Assembly (NCBI GenBank): GCA_949051815.1
Contig: CARQVR010000079.1
Span: forward strand, 1 to 12,958
Source of the DNA: an uncultured Lachnospiraceae bacterium
GTDB lineage: Bacteria; Bacillota; Clostridia; Lachnospirales; Lachnospiraceae
Length of the DNA: 12,958 nt
Direction of reading: 5' to 3'
Part shown: piece after piece, positions 1 through 7,619 of the stretch
Layout of the letters: every line of letters begins with the position of its first letter
Numbering within the stretch: the stretch's first letter is position 1
Made by a program: the position numbers and the translations under genes
The notes under the pieces: model-generated
Database searches by the model: none
Told to the model about the DNA's origin: nothing
The model's input: the letters and a program-made list of their open reading frames with translations, nothing else

Positions 1-1040
1 TCATAAAGCTTCATCAGCCGCTGTCCGCTCACCGCCGAGATAAACATGATCTCCGCGTAGGACATAAAAGATAACACCTGCCTGATTTTCTGCGTGTACT
101 CCTTAACCGTCTGGTTATCCTTCTCTACGGCGTCCCATTTATTGACCGCGATAATCACCGCCTTGCCTCTGTCATGGGCAATCCCGGCGATCTTGGCGTC
201 CTGCTCCGTCACACCTTCCACAGCATCTATGATGAGCACGGCTATATCCGCCCGCTCCACCGCCGATACCGTGCGGATAATCATATAGCGTTCCAGCTCT
301 TCTTTGATTTTATTTTTTCTCCGAAGCCCCGCCGTATCAATAAAGACATACTCTTTTCCATTGTGGGTAATGTCCGTGTCTACCGCGTCCCTCGTCGTTC
401 CGGCGATATCCGAAACGATCAGACGGTTTTCCCCGATCAGACGGTTAATAATGGAGGATTTTCCCACATTCGGCTTCCCGATAATGGCCACCTTAATGCG
501 GTCGTCCTCCTCCTCTTCCTCCGCCTCCTGCCCGAAATGGGCGATCACTTCGTCAAGCAGTTCCCCGAAGCCAAGACGGTTTACGGAAGAGACCGGATAA
601 GGTTCCCCGATCCCCAGATTATAAAACTCATAGACATCCGCCATATATTTCTTAAAATCATCCACCTTATTGACTGCCAGAACCACAGGTTTGCGGGAAC
701 GTCTGAGCATATCGGCCACCTTGGAATCCGCATCCTGCAGCCCCTGCTTCACATCCACCAGAAAGACAATCACATCCGCCGTATCTATGGCAATCTGCGC
801 CTGCTCCCGCATCTGGGACAGGATAATATCCTTGCTCTCCGGCTCGATACCGCCCGTATCAATCAGCGTAAAATTCCGGTCAAGCCAAGAGACGTCCGCA
901 TAAATCCGGTCTCTTGTGATTCCGGGCGTATCTTTCACTATCGCTATATTTTCACCCGCCAACGCGTTAAACAGGGTGGATTTCCCCACATTGGGCCTTC
1001 CCACCACAGCCACGACCGGCTTGGACCTTTTTTTGCTCAT
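1..1040 (-). CDS. der: Ribosome biogenesis GTPase Der (EngA), N-terminal 346 residues, cut by window edge
   Basis: Der is a tandem-domain GTPase needed for 50S subunit maturation. Two complete G domains can be read. Domain 1 has the P-loop GRPNVGKS at residues 14-21, DTGG at 61-64 and NKVD at 124-127. An acidic linker follows (about 171-180). Domain 2 has GKPNVGKS at 188-195, DTAG at 235-238 and NKWD at 300-303. Family members are about 440 aa, so roughly the last 95 residues, mainly the KH-like domain, lie beyond base 1. The start at 1040 gives MSKKRSKPVVAVVGR, the usual Der N-terminus. A GGAGG lies about 12 bases upstream, a slightly long spacing. The gene is transcribed away from prs and has its own upstream promoter candidate. 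The identification is firm because both G domains are intact and in the expected order. Confidence 0.97.
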   Translation of the reverse strand, partial: MSKKRSKPVVAVVGRPNVGKSTLFNALAGENIAIVKDTPGITRDRIYADVSWLDRNFTLIDTGGIEPESKDIILSQMREQAQIAIDTADVIVFLVDVKQGLQDADSKVADMLRRSRKPVVLAVNKVDDFKKYMADVYEFYNLGIGEPYPVSSVNRLGFGELLDEVIAHFGQEAEEEEEDDRIKVAIIGKPNVGKSSIINRLIGENRLIVSDIAGTTRDAVDTDITHNGKEYVFIDTAGLRRKNKIKEELERYMIIRTVSAVERADIAVLIIDAVEGVTEQDAKIAGIAHDRGKAVIIAVNKWDAVEKDNQTVKEYTQKIRQVLSFMSYAEIMFISAVSGQRLMKLY

Positions 1041-1194
1041 ATTAATATTAATCCTCCATGTCAGAGCCGTTTACTGCGATAAAATGCGTCGAACATCCGG
1101 CGTTTTCCGAAAGAATACTCCGTCTCCTGACTGCGATCCATGCATATTTGAGACTCTGCGCTTCTCACCGTACCAACAAGTCATATACCGCTTG

Positions 1195-1223
1195 ATTTTA
1201 CATCATCTTGGCCTGCTTGTAAA
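1195..1223 (-). promoter_or_regulatory. Candidate sigma-A promoter for der
   Basis: Read on the minus strand, TTTACA (1218-1223) is followed by a 17-base spacer and TAAAAT (1195-1200), five of six matches to each consensus box. Transcription would start near 1188 and leave a leader of roughly 148 bases before the der ATG. I recognise no riboswitch in that leader. The call rests on consensus match and position only. Confidence 0.6.
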
Positions 1224-1265
1224 GCCAAACACGCGCTAAATTTAGAGAACGGACGGCAAATCTTC

Positions 1266-1294
1266 TTGACATGTCCCCGCCATAATGTTATAAA
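1266..1294 (+). promoter_or_regulatory. Strong sigma-A promoter for prs
   Basis: A perfect -35 box TTGACA (1266-1271) is followed by a 17-base spacer and TATAAA (1289-1294), five of six matches to the -10 consensus. Initiation is expected near 1301, giving a leader of about 65 bases. It is the best promoter match noticed in the window, in keeping with steady demand for PRPP. Confidence 0.85.
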
Positions 1295-1333
1295 AAATCT
1301 ATAAAGTTATCATCTGCACAAGAAAAAGAAAAC

Positions 1334-1349
1334 CGTGCCGGAGCGCACG
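1334..1349 (+). other. Small hairpin in the prs leader
   Basis: CGTGC (1334-1338) and GCACG (1345-1349) can pair across a 6-base loop, ending 5 bases before the GTGGAG ribosome binding site (1355-1360). It may shape access to that site, but a 5-bp stem could be chance. Confidence 0.3.
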
Positions 1350-1365
1350 TTTTAGTGGAGTAAAA

Positions 1366-2559
1366 ATGCCTAACACAGAACAACTCGAACATTCTATGCC
1401 GGTAGCTGCCGTAAAACTTCTCGCACCGAAGGCAGCGCTTCCTCTGGCAGAAAAGGTAAACGGTCATCTGGTGGAGTACCGCCGCGATCTGCAAAACAAT
1501 GTCAAAAACGATCCCGCTTTCCATGGCTATATGGAAAATAACTATCTGATGGAGGTGGAGTGTCCCCGCTTCGGAACCGGAGAAGGCAAGGCTGTTTTAC
1601 ACGATTCCGTAAGGGGCAAGGATATCTTCCTGCTGACCGATATCTGCAATCACAGTATCACCTACAATATGAACGGTTTCACAAACCATATGTCCCCCGA
1701 CGATCATTACCAGGACTTAAAGCGGATTATCTCCGCCATAAACGGAAAAGCGCACCGGATCAATGTGATCATGCCCTTTCTCTACGAGGGACGGCAGCAC
1801 AAGCGAAACGGGAGGGAGTCTTTAGACTGCGCTTATGCCATTAAAGAACTGATGGACATGGGTGTCTCCAATTTTATCACGTTCGACGCCCATGACCCCA
1901 GAGTGCAAAACTCCGTGCCCATCAAAGGCTTTGACAACTTCACACCGCCCTATCAGTTTATCCGCGCACTTTTGCGAATGGAAAAAAATCTGATTATCGA
2001 CAAGAATCAGACTATCGTTATCAGTCCCGACGAAGGCGCGCTTGACAGGGCCGTGTATTTTGCAAACGTTCTCGGCGTAGATACCGGTATGTTTTACAAA
2101 CGCCGGGACTACTCCACCATTGTGAACGGCAAGAACCCGATTGTTGCACATGAATTTCTGGGAGACAATATCGACGGCAAGGATGTCATCGTCATTGACG
2201 ACATGATTTCCTCCGGCGGCAGCATGATAGACACCGCCAGACAGTTAAAGAAAATGAACGCCAAGCGGGTCTTTATCTGCTGTACCTTCGGGCTGTTCAC
2301 AGACGGACTCTCCGCCTTTGACACCGCCTACGAAAACTGCTACTTCGACCGGATCATAACCACAAACCTCTGTTATCAGCCGCCGGAGCTTAAGGAGAAG
2401 CCCTACTACATAGAGGCTGACATGAGCAAGTTTATCGCATCCATCATCGACTTTATGAACCACGACGCCTCCATGGCGAATATCTACACGCCCACGGACA
2501 AGATTCACCAGATTCTTGCGAAATATAACAGCCGCGAGCTGAGCGGGCTGGATATCTGA
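1366..2559 (+). CDS. prs: Ribose-phosphate pyrophosphokinase (PRPP synthase), long divergent form
   Basis: It makes phosphoribosyl pyrophosphate from ribose 5-phosphate and ATP for purine, pyrimidine, NAD, histidine and tryptophan synthesis in the cytosol. Recognisable elements, in order, are RQHKR at 143-147 (the RQDRK-like ATP site), TFDAH with His176 (the catalytic-site histidine region), SPDEGALDRA at 220-229, the flexible-loop KRR at 245-247, and the PRPP-binding loop DDMISSGGS at 278-286. The usual enzyme is about 315 aa. This one is 397 aa, with an N-terminal extension of some 50-60 residues and altered spacing. The loop departs from the classical DDMIDTGGT: Asp to Ser at 282, Thr to Ser at 283 and 286. 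A GTGGAG site lies 5 bases before the ATG. It is monocistronic, with its own promoter and terminator. The family is clear; full activity is inferred. Confidence 0.93.
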   Translation: MPNTEQLEHSMPVAAVKLLAPKAALPLAEKVNGHLVEYRRDLQNNVKNDPAFHGYMENNYLMEVECPRFGTGEGKAVLHDSVRGKDIFLLTDICNHSITYNMNGFTNHMSPDDHYQDLKRIISAINGKAHRINVIMPFLYEGRQHKRNGRESLDCAYAIKELMDMGVSNFITFDAHDPRVQNSVPIKGFDNFTPPYQFIRALLRMEKNLIIDKNQTIVISPDEGALDRAVYFANVLGVDTGMFYKRRDYSTIVNGKNPIVAHEFLGDNIDGKDVIVIDDMISSGGSMIDTARQLKKMNAKRVFICCTFGLFTDGLSAFDTAYENCYFDRIITTNLCYQPPELKEKPYYIEADMSKFIASIIDFMNHDASMANIYTPTDKIHQILAKYNSRELSGLDI

Positions 2560-2566
2560 AATGCGT

Positions 2567-2606
2567 AAAAGCTGCCGTCCTGTTATACAGGAACGACAGC
2601 TTTTTT
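2567..2606. terminator. Bidirectional rho-independent terminator between convergent prs and histidine kinase
   Basis: AAAAGCTG pairs with CAGCTTTT, then CGT with ACG and CCTGT with ACAGG around a TAT loop, with one mismatch and one bulge. Reading plus, the stem ends in six Ts just after the prs stop. Reading minus, the AAAA at the other foot gives TTTT, so it can also stop transcripts leaving the kinase gene about 70 bases away. Confidence 0.88.
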
Positions 2607-2673
2607 ACAGACCCGCCCAAGGCGCTTTGCCGCTGACACAGCATGAGCACCGCGGGCCGGCAGAAAAAGTTCT

Positions 2674-5514
2674 CTACTTAGTCTCTTCCTCCTTCGCCAC
2701 CGGGAAGGTCAAAAATACCTTAAACAGATCTCCGTCCAGTTCGATCTCAAAGCTTCCCTTCTGGGCCAGCGTCAGATTCTGGGCTATGGACAGCCCAAGC
2801 CCGCTGCCCTCCGTGGTTCTGGACTCGTCTCCTCTGATAAACCGCTCCGTCAGCTCCTCGGGTTTACATAACAAAGGATTCTCGGAGATATTTTTGATCG
2901 TCACCTGGATTCTGTCCGTCTCCTCCCCGCCGTCTTTCTCTACCTTATCCAGCGTCACATAGACCCGCGTGCCGGGCATGGCGTACTTATAGACATTGTT
3001 AAAGAGATTCTCCATCACTCTCCAGATTCTGCGGCTGTCCGCCTCGATCACCGCCTCCCTGGTATTCACATTCATCACTGTGGCCAGATTCCTTGTATCA
3101 AACTTTTCGGAAAATTCCCCGATGGTCTGATTCATCAGCTCCGTCAGATTGATCCGCTCAAAATGCAGGCTGATATTGCCAGAGGTAATTTTGCTTGCCT
3201 CCACCAGATCGTCTGTGAGCTGTTTCAGGCGCTGGGACTTTTCATCCAGCACGCGGATATAGTTTTGTACCTTTTCGTTATCTACCTGTTCTCTCTTGAT
3301 CAGATCCACATAGTTTATGATGGAGGTGAGCGGCGTCTTGATGTCGTGGGACACGTTGGTAATCAGATCCGCCTTCATGCGCTCGTCCTTCATGCTGATC
3401 TCCACGGCCTCCTTGATGCCTTTTCCGATGCTGTTTACGGAATTGGCCAGCGTCTTGTTATCCCCGTGCAGATTCTCCGTATCAATCTGATGATCCACCT
3501 GTCCTCCGGTAATGGTCTCTATGCCCTCCACGATGCCCTGCCGCTCTTTCACATCCTTGTAGATCAGAATACCCACGATCAAATCAATCGCGCCCGCAAA
3601 CAGCACAAGAAGCAGGTTGCTGTCTTCTACAGCCCACAGAAGCATCAAAAGATTCACCGCCAGGAAGACACCGTAGGGCACCCATGTGCGCAAAACGATA
3701 CCACTATTGTCATACACTTTCCACACAAATTTCTTAAATCTCTGCACCAGACGGTACAGCCACGAGTTTTTCCAGAGTGTGTGCGCCTTGATCCTTCTGA
3801 CCAGACTGTAGAAGAAAAAGGTAAACAGCGCATCTGCGGCAAACACAGCGAAAAAGACAACGGCCTTAAACCAGTCCTGATGAACTGCCTCCATGTAAAA
3901 ATCAATATCCGTGGGATCGATGTCCGCAAGCGCCGTCAATACGACAGCCACCCAGAGCGCCATAAACGCTACACCCCATGCAATGAGAACAGCTCCCTCT
4001 GTCGGAATCTTGTCATAGCCGGTCAGCTTAATCCGCTTTTCGCCGTTCTCATCAAACACCCTTCCTGTCATTACGATCTGACAGACGAAGAGAATCAGAT
4101 ACAAAAGCCCCGCCAGAAAAGCCGCGGTCACCCAGAGCCAGAGGTTCGGCAGATATCTGGCGCCCTTGGTAAACGCATCCTGCGCCGGATAGGAGCCATC
4201 CACACTGATCCAGATTCTGACAGACTCCGGGTAGGCATAATCATAACTTTGCAGCATCTGCCTTACCGTCTCCATGTCAATCATTGTGTTGCTCATATAC
4301 TCCATATCGGCAGGATTATAGTACACAAATTTCTCATCGGTCACATTCGCCCTGTCGTCCATCATCAGCACGATCTGTTTTCTATAGGCGCTGTTTTCCG
4401 GCATATTGCTGTAATATTGTGTCTTCCCGCCTACCGTCTTCTCAATCAGGAACCGGACGTTGGAATTTTTGAGGTCAAAAAATTCACGGTACTCCTCATA
4501 TTCACTATAGTTGTAACTCAGGCTCTCCGCCGCCTTCCGCACTTGACGGCACAGCTCATAATACTGCTCCCAATCGGAAACATACGCCTCCAGATTTTTT
4601 CCGTCCGCTGTCTTGTAACGGTTGACCAGAACCGCATACTCGTACACTTCCGCTTCATCCGCATCGCTCAATCGGGCTTCCGGATTCCCTTCTGCATCCG
4701 CCACCGCTATCCGCAGCTCCGAATCTTCGTCTGTGGCATGGTCTCCCAGCGCGCCCGCCGGCTGATACCCGGCCACAAAACCGGAATCCTCTTTCATTTC
4801 GTCATATTCCACGACCACCGCGCCGCTTGCTTCCGCCACGGTCACGCCGCTCACATGAGTATAATCCTCCACATCGGATTTCAGATAACTGGCATCGACG
4901 GTATTCTGGTAGCCGCTCTCCGGATCAATCGTGGTCACCTGTGTGGTATCTGCAAGAAACTCTTCCGCTTCCGCTCTGGTCATCTCCGTTTCATTGTAAG
5001 TAAAGCCAAAACTCTGCCATTTGAGCAGGTCCTCCAGCCTGTACTGCACCGTCACATACTGCTCCGGCAGACGTTGGTTCCGGTAATTATAAGCCGTCAC
5101 ATCCACAAGCTTATCACCGTCGAAAACGCCCTTCGTCTCCATCTGGCTGCTCACTACGCCGAAGCGGATCACATCCGCCACCGCACAGCCAAAAATATGG
5201 TTAAAGACCTCCGATTCTTCAAACGGCGTGCCCGGGTCATCAAAGCCGGTGTAATTGGTATAACTGCCCCTCGAATGCACACCCTCATACCGCACCGTCG
5301 AGCACACTGACACCACGAACACGGCAAACACCATAATCGCCAGCGCAGCATGTTGTAAGACCAGAAGAAACGCTTTCAGTCCACTCCTGTTTTTTCCGGT
5401 TCTTTTCCTCTTCTGTTTTCTTCCGGCCGGTTTTTTCTCCTGCTGTTCCTCCTCTGCTGTCTCCCCTGCCGTCACTAAAATCTCCGGGTTTTCCCCCAGC
5501 CCTGTATTTTCCAT
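2674..5514 (-). CDS. Large membrane sensor histidine kinase
   Basis: This is the sensor of a two-component system, paired with the regulator 30 bases upstream. The N-terminus is cytoplasmic and basic (about 29-45). TM1 spans about 47-71, followed by a very large extracytoplasmic region of about 380 residues (72-455). Five more hydrophobic spans follow (about 456-482, 507-530, 549-573, 608-629, 632-653). A HAMP-like linker leads to the dimerisation domain NVSHDIKTPLTSI, with His723 as the phosphoacceptor, and then the ATPase domain. The N box is NLFNN (836-840) and the G2 box is GSGLGLS (903-909). The usual G1 box Asp-x-Gly-x-Gly is absent, replaced around 873-880 by IKNISENP. In related clostridial kinases I recall a similar change, so this need not mean inactivity. 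AAAGGA (5522-5527) lies 7 bases before the ATG. The ligand is unknown. Confidence 0.93.
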   Translation of the reverse strand: MENTGLGENPEILVTAGETAEEEQQEKKPAGRKQKRKRTGKNRSGLKAFLLVLQHAALAIMVFAVFVVSVCSTVRYEGVHSRGSYTNYTGFDDPGTPFEESEVFNHIFGCAVADVIRFGVVSSQMETKGVFDGDKLVDVTAYNYRNQRLPEQYVTVQYRLEDLLKWQSFGFTYNETEMTRAEAEEFLADTTQVTTIDPESGYQNTVDASYLKSDVEDYTHVSGVTVAEASGAVVVEYDEMKEDSGFVAGYQPAGALGDHATDEDSELRIAVADAEGNPEARLSDADEAEVYEYAVLVNRYKTADGKNLEAYVSDWEQYYELCRQVRKAAESLSYNYSEYEEYREFFDLKNSNVRFLIEKTVGGKTQYYSNMPENSAYRKQIVLMMDDRANVTDEKFVYYNPADMEYMSNTMIDMETVRQMLQSYDYAYPESVRIWISVDGSYPAQDAFTKGARYLPNLWLWVTAAFLAGLLYLILFVCQIVMTGRVFDENGEKRIKLTGYDKIPTEGAVLIAWGVAFMALWVAVVLTALADIDPTDIDFYMEAVHQDWFKAVVFFAVFAADALFTFFFYSLVRRIKAHTLWKNSWLYRLVQRFKKFVWKVYDNSGIVLRTWVPYGVFLAVNLLMLLWAVEDSNLLLVLFAGAIDLIVGILIYKDVKERQGIVEGIETITGGQVDHQIDTENLHGDNKTLANSVNSIGKGIKEAVEISMKDERMKADLITNVSHDIKTPLTSIINYVDLIKREQVDNEKVQNYIRVLDEKSQRLKQLTDDLVEASKITSGNISLHFERINLTELMNQTIGEFSEKFDTRNLATVMNVNTREAVIEADSRRIWRVMENLFNNVYKYAMPGTRVYVTLDKVEKDGGEETDRIQVTIKNISENPLLCKPEELTERFIRGDESRTTEGSGLGLSIAQNLTLAQKGSFEIELDGDLFKVFLTFPVAKEEETK

Positions 5515-5544
5515 CTGCCTGTCCTTTCTTCCATGACGTCAGCT

Positions 5545-6240
5545 CTACACATCTTTCTCCACCTTGTAACCGACGCCCCACACCACTTTCAGGTATCTCG
5601 GTTCCTTGGGATTTATCTCGATTTTCTCCCGGATATGTCTGATGTGTACGGCCACTGTATTGTCCGCACCGATGGCCTCCTCGTTCCAGATACTCTCATA
5701 AATCTGATCAATGGAGAAAACACGGCCGCAATTTTTCATAAGAAGCAGAAGGATATTGTACTCGATGGGCGTCAGCTTCACACTGTCCCCATCCACCGTC
5801 ACTTCCTTGGTATCGTCGTTGATACACAGACCGCCCACCTGAAACAGGGCGTTGTTCTCTGTGTTCAGGTTCCCCAGCATCGTGTATCTTCGGAGATTGG
5901 ACTTCACCCGCGCCACCAGCTCCAGCGGATTAAAGGGCTTCGTGATATAGTCGTCCGCTCCGATATTCAGCCCGAGAATCTTATCCGTATCCTCTGACTT
6001 CGCCGACAGAAAAATAATGGGAACGCTGGAATATTCCCTGATTTTCAGAGTGGCATGAATGCCGTCAAGCTTCGGCATCATAATGTCGATGAGAAGCAGG
6101 TGGATCTGCTGTTCCTTCAAAACACGGATCGCCTCCTGCCCGTCGTAAGCCTTAAATATCGTATAGCCCTCCTGCAGGAGATAAATCTCAATCGCATCCA
6201 CAATCTCCCTGTCGTCGTCGCATACCAGAATATTAGCCAT
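5545..6240 (-). CDS. OmpR/PhoB-family response regulator
   Basis: This 231-aa transcription factor is the partner of the downstream kinase. The receiver domain has the acidic pocket DDD at 8-10, the phosphoacceptor Asp52 in LLIDIMMPKLDG, Ser79 and Lys101 in DYITKPF. The C-terminal winged-helix DNA-binding domain covers about 132-231, with the typical LTPIEYNILLLL start and the VWGVGYK ending. An upstream in-frame ATG at 6294 would add 18 residues unlike the family. The start at 6240 (MANILVCDDD) is preferred because it matches receiver domains and has GAGGAG 6 bases upstream. The gene leads a two-gene operon, regulator then kinase. A perfect palindrome overlaps its likely promoter, which suggests autoregulation. 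The target genes are unknown. Confidence 0.96.
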   Translation of the reverse strand: MANILVCDDDREIVDAIEIYLLQEGYTIFKAYDGQEAIRVLKEQQIHLLLIDIMMPKLDGIHATLKIREYSSVPIIFLSAKSEDTDKILGLNIGADDYITKPFNPLELVARVKSNLRRYTMLGNLNTENNALFQVGGLCINDDTKEVTVDGDSVKLTPIEYNILLLLMKNCGRVFSIDQIYESIWNEEAIGADNTVAVHIRHIREKIEINPKEPRYLKVVWGVGYKVEKDV

Positions 6241-6257
6241 TGTTTTCTCCTCTTTCG

Positions 6258-6297
6258 TAAACCGGTTTATGGTATCATTAAAACATGGAATCATAAA
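6258..6297 (-). promoter_or_regulatory. Candidate promoter with overlapping palindromic operator for the two-component operon
   Basis: TAAACCGGTTTA at 6258-6269 is a perfect 12-base palindrome 17 bases before the regulator start codon. On the minus strand a weak -35 TTTATG (6292-6297) is followed by a 17-base spacer and TACCAT (6269-6274), preceded by TG at the extended -10 position. The palindrome would then sit across the transcription start, where a repressor or autoregulator could act. The palindrome is plainly visible; the promoter assignment is tentative. Confidence 0.4.
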
Positions 6298-6327
6298 GGA
6301 ATAGATGGGAATTTTTTTAATACTTTC

Positions 6328-7182
6328 TTAATTCGCCCTAAGCCCCAAAAACGCACCCAGATTTCCCCTTTGTCCGTGGCTTGCGCGGTGGGAAAACAGA
6401 TAACGGTCATTGTGGCATGTGCAAAGATCGGTGATCTGAATATTCTCCTTCGGAATCCCCGCCTCTGTCAGCACGATCTCGTTTGCCCGCCAAAGGTCGA
6501 GCTGATATTTGCCGCCTCCTTTTGCAAGCAGTATCTCCCGCTCCTGTCCGGGTTTTTTAAACGCGTCCGCAAAAGCACCCGCCACATCCTCGCTGACCTC
6601 ATAGCATTCCTGACAGATAGACGGCCCGACCACCGCCACAAGATCAGCCGGATCTGTACCGTAAGCCTCCCGCATCTTCTCTGCCACACACTGTCCCATG
6701 CGGGCCACGGTTCCCCGCCAGCCGGAATGCGCCAGCGCAATCGCCTTTCTCTTCGTATCTGCAAAATACAGGGGCACGCAGTCCGCAAAAAAGGTCGCCA
6801 GATACACCCCCGGCTCGTCCGTCAGAAGACCGTCCACATCGCTGTAATCTTTCTTTCTCGTGATCCCCTTTCCGCCGTCCGCCTTCCCCACGATCCGCAG
6901 ATTTGTGGTGTGGGTCTGGTCTGAGCACACGATATCTTCCACGCTGCACCCAAGCGCCGCCGCTATACGTCTGTAGTTTTCGTCTACATCCTCTTCCCTG
7001 TCTCCTCTTGTATAGCTCAGGTTCATCGTGCTGTAAATACCCTTGCTTACGCCGCCCATTCTGGTAGAAAACAGATGCTCTACCGCTCCCGTCTCCTCCA
7101 GAATCGGGAAAGTAAGATATACAAGCTCACCTGCCCTGTTCACGCGCGTCTGCCTTTCGTTTTTATGTCTATGCCAGTCCAT
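6328..7182 (-). CDS. pgeF: PgeF/YlmD/YfiH-family multicopper-oxidase-like protein (purine nucleoside phosphorylase / peptidoglycan editing factor)
   Basis: This family (LACC1/YfiH/YlmD) binds zinc and has purine nucleoside phosphorylase and adenosine deaminase activity. In E. coli it also helps keep wrong amino acids out of peptidoglycan precursors. The 284-aa product has the family's metal triad: His91 in SDQTHTTN, Cys135 in FFADCVPL and His152 in ALAHSGWRGT. It also has the STRMGGVS motif near 39-46 and the C-terminal FSHRASHGQRGNLG region. Length is near the family norm. The start at 7182 has GAAGGG about 9 bases upstream. A closer upstream ATG (overlapping the spacer) is out of frame. It lies 75 bases after yraN on the same strand. 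A weak promoter-like pair (CTGCCG, 17 bases, TATATA) lies in that gap, so it may be partly independent. No terminator was seen after it. Confidence 0.94.
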   Translation of the reverse strand: MDWHRHKNERQTRVNRAGELVYLTFPILEETGAVEHLFSTRMGGVSKGIYSTMNLSYTRGDREEDVDENYRRIAAALGCSVEDIVCSDQTHTTNLRIVGKADGGKGITRKKDYSDVDGLLTDEPGVYLATFFADCVPLYFADTKRKAIALAHSGWRGTVARMGQCVAEKMREAYGTDPADLVAVVGPSICQECYEVSEDVAGAFADAFKKPGQEREILLAKGGGKYQLDLWRANEIVLTEAGIPKENIQITDLCTCHNDRYLFSHRASHGQRGNLGAFLGLRAN

Positions 7183-7257
7183 ATGTCATTTCCCTTCGTT
7201 TCTTTTATATAAGTATGGAACACCCAACCGGCAGTCTTACCGGATTTTTCAGGCTTA

Positions 7258-7617
7258 CTACCGCCGTGGAATGTAGCCGAAAGCGTCTTTAATCCAGTTC
7301 ACCCGTTCCCCGTCTATCGCCACCACGTCGAAGCGGATCGGCGTATCTTCCGGACAATGGTGTATCGCGCGGTAATAGTCCGCCACCCGGCATATATTCC
7401 TCTGTTTGGCAAACCCTACTGCCTCCGCAGCGGTTCCCATGCTTCTCCCGGAGCGGTATTTCACCTCAAAAAATACCAGATAGTCTCCGTCATATCCGAT
7501 AATGTCTATCTCACCCTGCCGGTTTCGGAAATTGCGCGCTACAACCTTCACACCCTCCGAAAACAAACAGGCACAGACCTGTTCTTCCTTCTGTGCCCCT
7601 TTTTCTCTCTTATTCAT
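7258..7617 (-). CDS. yraN: YraN family (UPF0102) nuclease-fold protein
   Basis: A 119-aa member of the UPF0102 family, predicted from fold similarity to PD-(D/E)xK / Holliday-junction-resolvase-like nucleases. The exact role is not settled. Key residues visible are NFRNRQGEIDIIG with Glu36 and Asp38, then FFEVKYR with Glu51 and Lys53, the typical family core. Two starts are possible. A GTG at 7623 would overlap the preceding stop as GTGA but has AAAGG only 3 bases away. The ATG at 7617 (MNKREKG) has the same AAAGG at 9 bases and fits the family N-terminus, so I chose it. It begins 2 bases after the ylqH-like gene ends, so coupling is likely. Placement near rnhB is common in Firmicutes. Confidence 0.93.
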   Translation of the reverse strand: MNKREKGAQKEEQVCACLFSEGVKVVARNFRNRQGEIDIIGYDGDYLVFFEVKYRSGRSMGTAAEAVGFAKQRNICRVADYYRAIHHCPEDTPIRFDVVAIDGERVNWIKDAFGYIPRR

Positions 7618-7619
7618 CC

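Larger units (their letters stand above)
1041..1365. other. Divergent intergenic region between der and prs
   Basis: This 325-base stretch has no convincing gene. It holds two back-to-back promoters, with the der -35 at 1218-1223 and the prs -35 at 1266-1271, 42 bases apart. A perfect 10-base palindrome CTAAATTTAG (1236-1245) lies almost midway between them and could be a shared regulatory site, though an AT-rich palindrome of this size can arise by chance. The part from 1041 to about 1188 would be der leader. It contains a possible GTCTC/GAGAC pairing on the minus strand but no RNA family I can name. Confidence 0.6.

Noticed and set aside
174..1082. Open plus-strand frame of 302 codons
   Set aside because: It is antisense to der, whose two G domains are intact; codon pattern is that of a reverse-complement shadow.
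2610..2673. Second terminator-like GC-rich stretch after the kinase
   Set aside because: I could not form a stable stem followed by a T run there; the bidirectional hairpin at 2567-2606 suffices.
3163..5310. A 715-codon open frame on the plus strand
   Set aside because: It lies antisense to the kinase gene, is rich in His, Arg and Ile in a pattern typical of a complementary-frame shadow, has no domain I recognise, and the minus-strand frame is a clear kinase.
6241..6294. Eighteen-residue N-terminal extension of the response regulator
   Set aside because: Receiver domains begin at MANILVCDDD, and GAGGAG sits 6 bases before that ATG.
6055..6924. Open plus-strand frame of 289 codons across the regulator and pgeF
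   Set aside because: It spans two well-supported minus-strand genes and shows no family features.
7183..7257. Promoter and CCGG-based hairpin before pgeF
   Set aside because: The -35 match is poor (three of six) and the hairpin has only four pairs with an 8-base loop.
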